Assembly (NCBI GenBank): GCA_902767025.1
Contig: CACXFZ010000201.1
Location: forward strand, 1 to 7,662
Source of the DNA: an uncultured Coriobacteriaceae bacterium
GTDB lineage: Bacteria; Actinomycetota; Coriobacteriia; Coriobacteriales; Eggerthellaceae
Direction of reading: 5' to 3'
DNA length: 7,662 nucleotides
The notes under the pieces were generated by a model. It was not told where the DNA came from and ran no database searches. It worked only from the letters and a program-made list of their open reading frames with translations. The position numbers were made by a program, and so were the translations under genes. The stretch's first letter is position 1. Each line of letters opens with the position of its first letter. Shown one piece after another: positions 7,277 to 7,662 of the stretch.

Positions 7277-7500
7277 CAGGTTGCCGGAGAGCGCCATGCG
7301 GCGTGGCCGATGGTTCTTCAGCCGCTGGCTGCCAGGAATCAACCGGTATGCGTCATCGGCCCGAACCCTCTGCCAGACAACGACGGGCATGCGTCATGGT
7401 TCTTCTTGCTTTCGGGATCTGAATGCAGGTTGGAGCCATGCTGCGCCGGCCTTGCGAGGATGGAGTGCGCTCGGACCATGTTTGACGATTCTGTGCCTGC
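7277..7500. other. Noncoding intergenic stretch with short imperfect repeats
   Basis: No convincing gene is seen. Forward open frames here run on into the terminator, promoter or tRNA and have no recognisable protein sequence. The stretch is less G+C-rich than the genes and contains repeated words: ATGCGTCAT at 7348-7356 and 7389-7397, ATGGTTCTTC at 7310-7319 and 7396-7405, and related ATGCGGCGT and ATGCTGCGC at 7296 and 7438. A small hairpin (CAGCC/GGCTG, three-base loop) lies at 7319-7331. It may be the 3' untranslated end of the operon mRNA, a small RNA, or decayed sequence; I cannot tell which. Confidence 0.5.
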
Positions 7501-7521
7501 GGAAAACCGCCGGGTTTTTCC
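7501..7521 (+). terminator. Rho-independent terminator-like hairpin ending the operon
   Basis: GGAAAACC (7501-7508) can pair with GGTTTTTCC (7513-7521) around a four-base GCCG loop, with one bulged T, and the 3' arm supplies a run of five Ts. The stem is A/T-rich and the U-run is inside it rather than after it, so strength is uncertain. Its position, after the last gene and three bases before the -35 box of the tRNA promoter, fits a terminator that separates the two transcripts. Confidence 0.6.
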
Positions 7522-7523
7522 TC

Positions 7524-7552
7524 TTGCACTTACGGAGCTTTCCCGATAGAAT
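7524..7552 (+). promoter_or_regulatory. Sigma-70-type promoter of the tRNA-Asp gene
   Basis: A -35 box TTGCAC (7524-7529; consensus TTGACA) and a -10 box TAGAAT (7547-7552; consensus TATAAT) are separated by exactly 17 bases. Transcription would start near 7559, giving a leader of about 27 bases before the tRNA 5' end. Both boxes stand out against the G+C-rich background. Confidence 0.75.
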
Positions 7553-7585
7553 AGCCAAGCTGCTTAACGGCAGCAGCCAACAAGC

Positions 7586-7662
<77 letters not shown>

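Noticed and set aside
7482..7487. TTGACG as a second -35 box upstream of the tRNA
   Set aside because: No acceptable -10 box lies 16-18 bases downstream, and the hairpin would interrupt the transcript; the 7524-7552 pair is far better.

Overview
The window is a G+C-rich, densely packed bacterial segment (roughly two thirds G+C by eye, with strong G/C preference at third codon positions). All genes are on the + strand. The gene order (PBP2, RodA, a DUF697 protein, a radical SAM protein, a DUF2344 protein) combined with high G+C suggests a member of the Coriobacteriia, for example an Eggerthellaceae relative. This assignment is inference from gene order and composition; no marker gene in the window proves it.

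Layout: bases 1-60 are the edge of an upstream gene or the start of the PBP2 gene. Bases 61-2181 encode penicillin-binding protein 2 (mrdA) and 2197-3387 encode RodA, the two enzymes of the cell-elongation peptidoglycan synthase. Bases 3426-4652 encode an uncharacterised protein whose N-terminal half looks like a GTPase fold without a P-loop and whose C-terminal half matches DUF697. Bases 4660-6567 encode a radical SAM protein of the TIGR03960 type, and 6557-7276 its usual partner, a DUF2344/TIGR03936 protein. Gaps between these genes are 15, 38 and 7 bases, and the last pair overlaps by 11 bases, so they are best read as one operon, probably the tail of an mreBCD-mrdA-rodA cluster.

Bases 7277-7500 hold no convincing gene but contain short imperfect direct repeats. 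A terminator-like hairpin (7501-7521) is followed at once by a well-formed promoter (7524-7552) and a complete tRNA-Asp(GUC) gene (7586-7662) that ends with an encoded CCA at the last base of the window.

Functional reading: PBP2 (transpeptidase) and RodA (glycosyltransferase) form the elongation synthase. The radical SAM/DUF2344 pair has no function I can assign with confidence, though related bacteria are known to keep it close to mre/rod genes. The DUF697 protein between them is the least understood member. I saw no mobile element, CRISPR array, phage gene or clearly new system; the window looks mostly like a conserved housekeeping operon with a few points worth checking.
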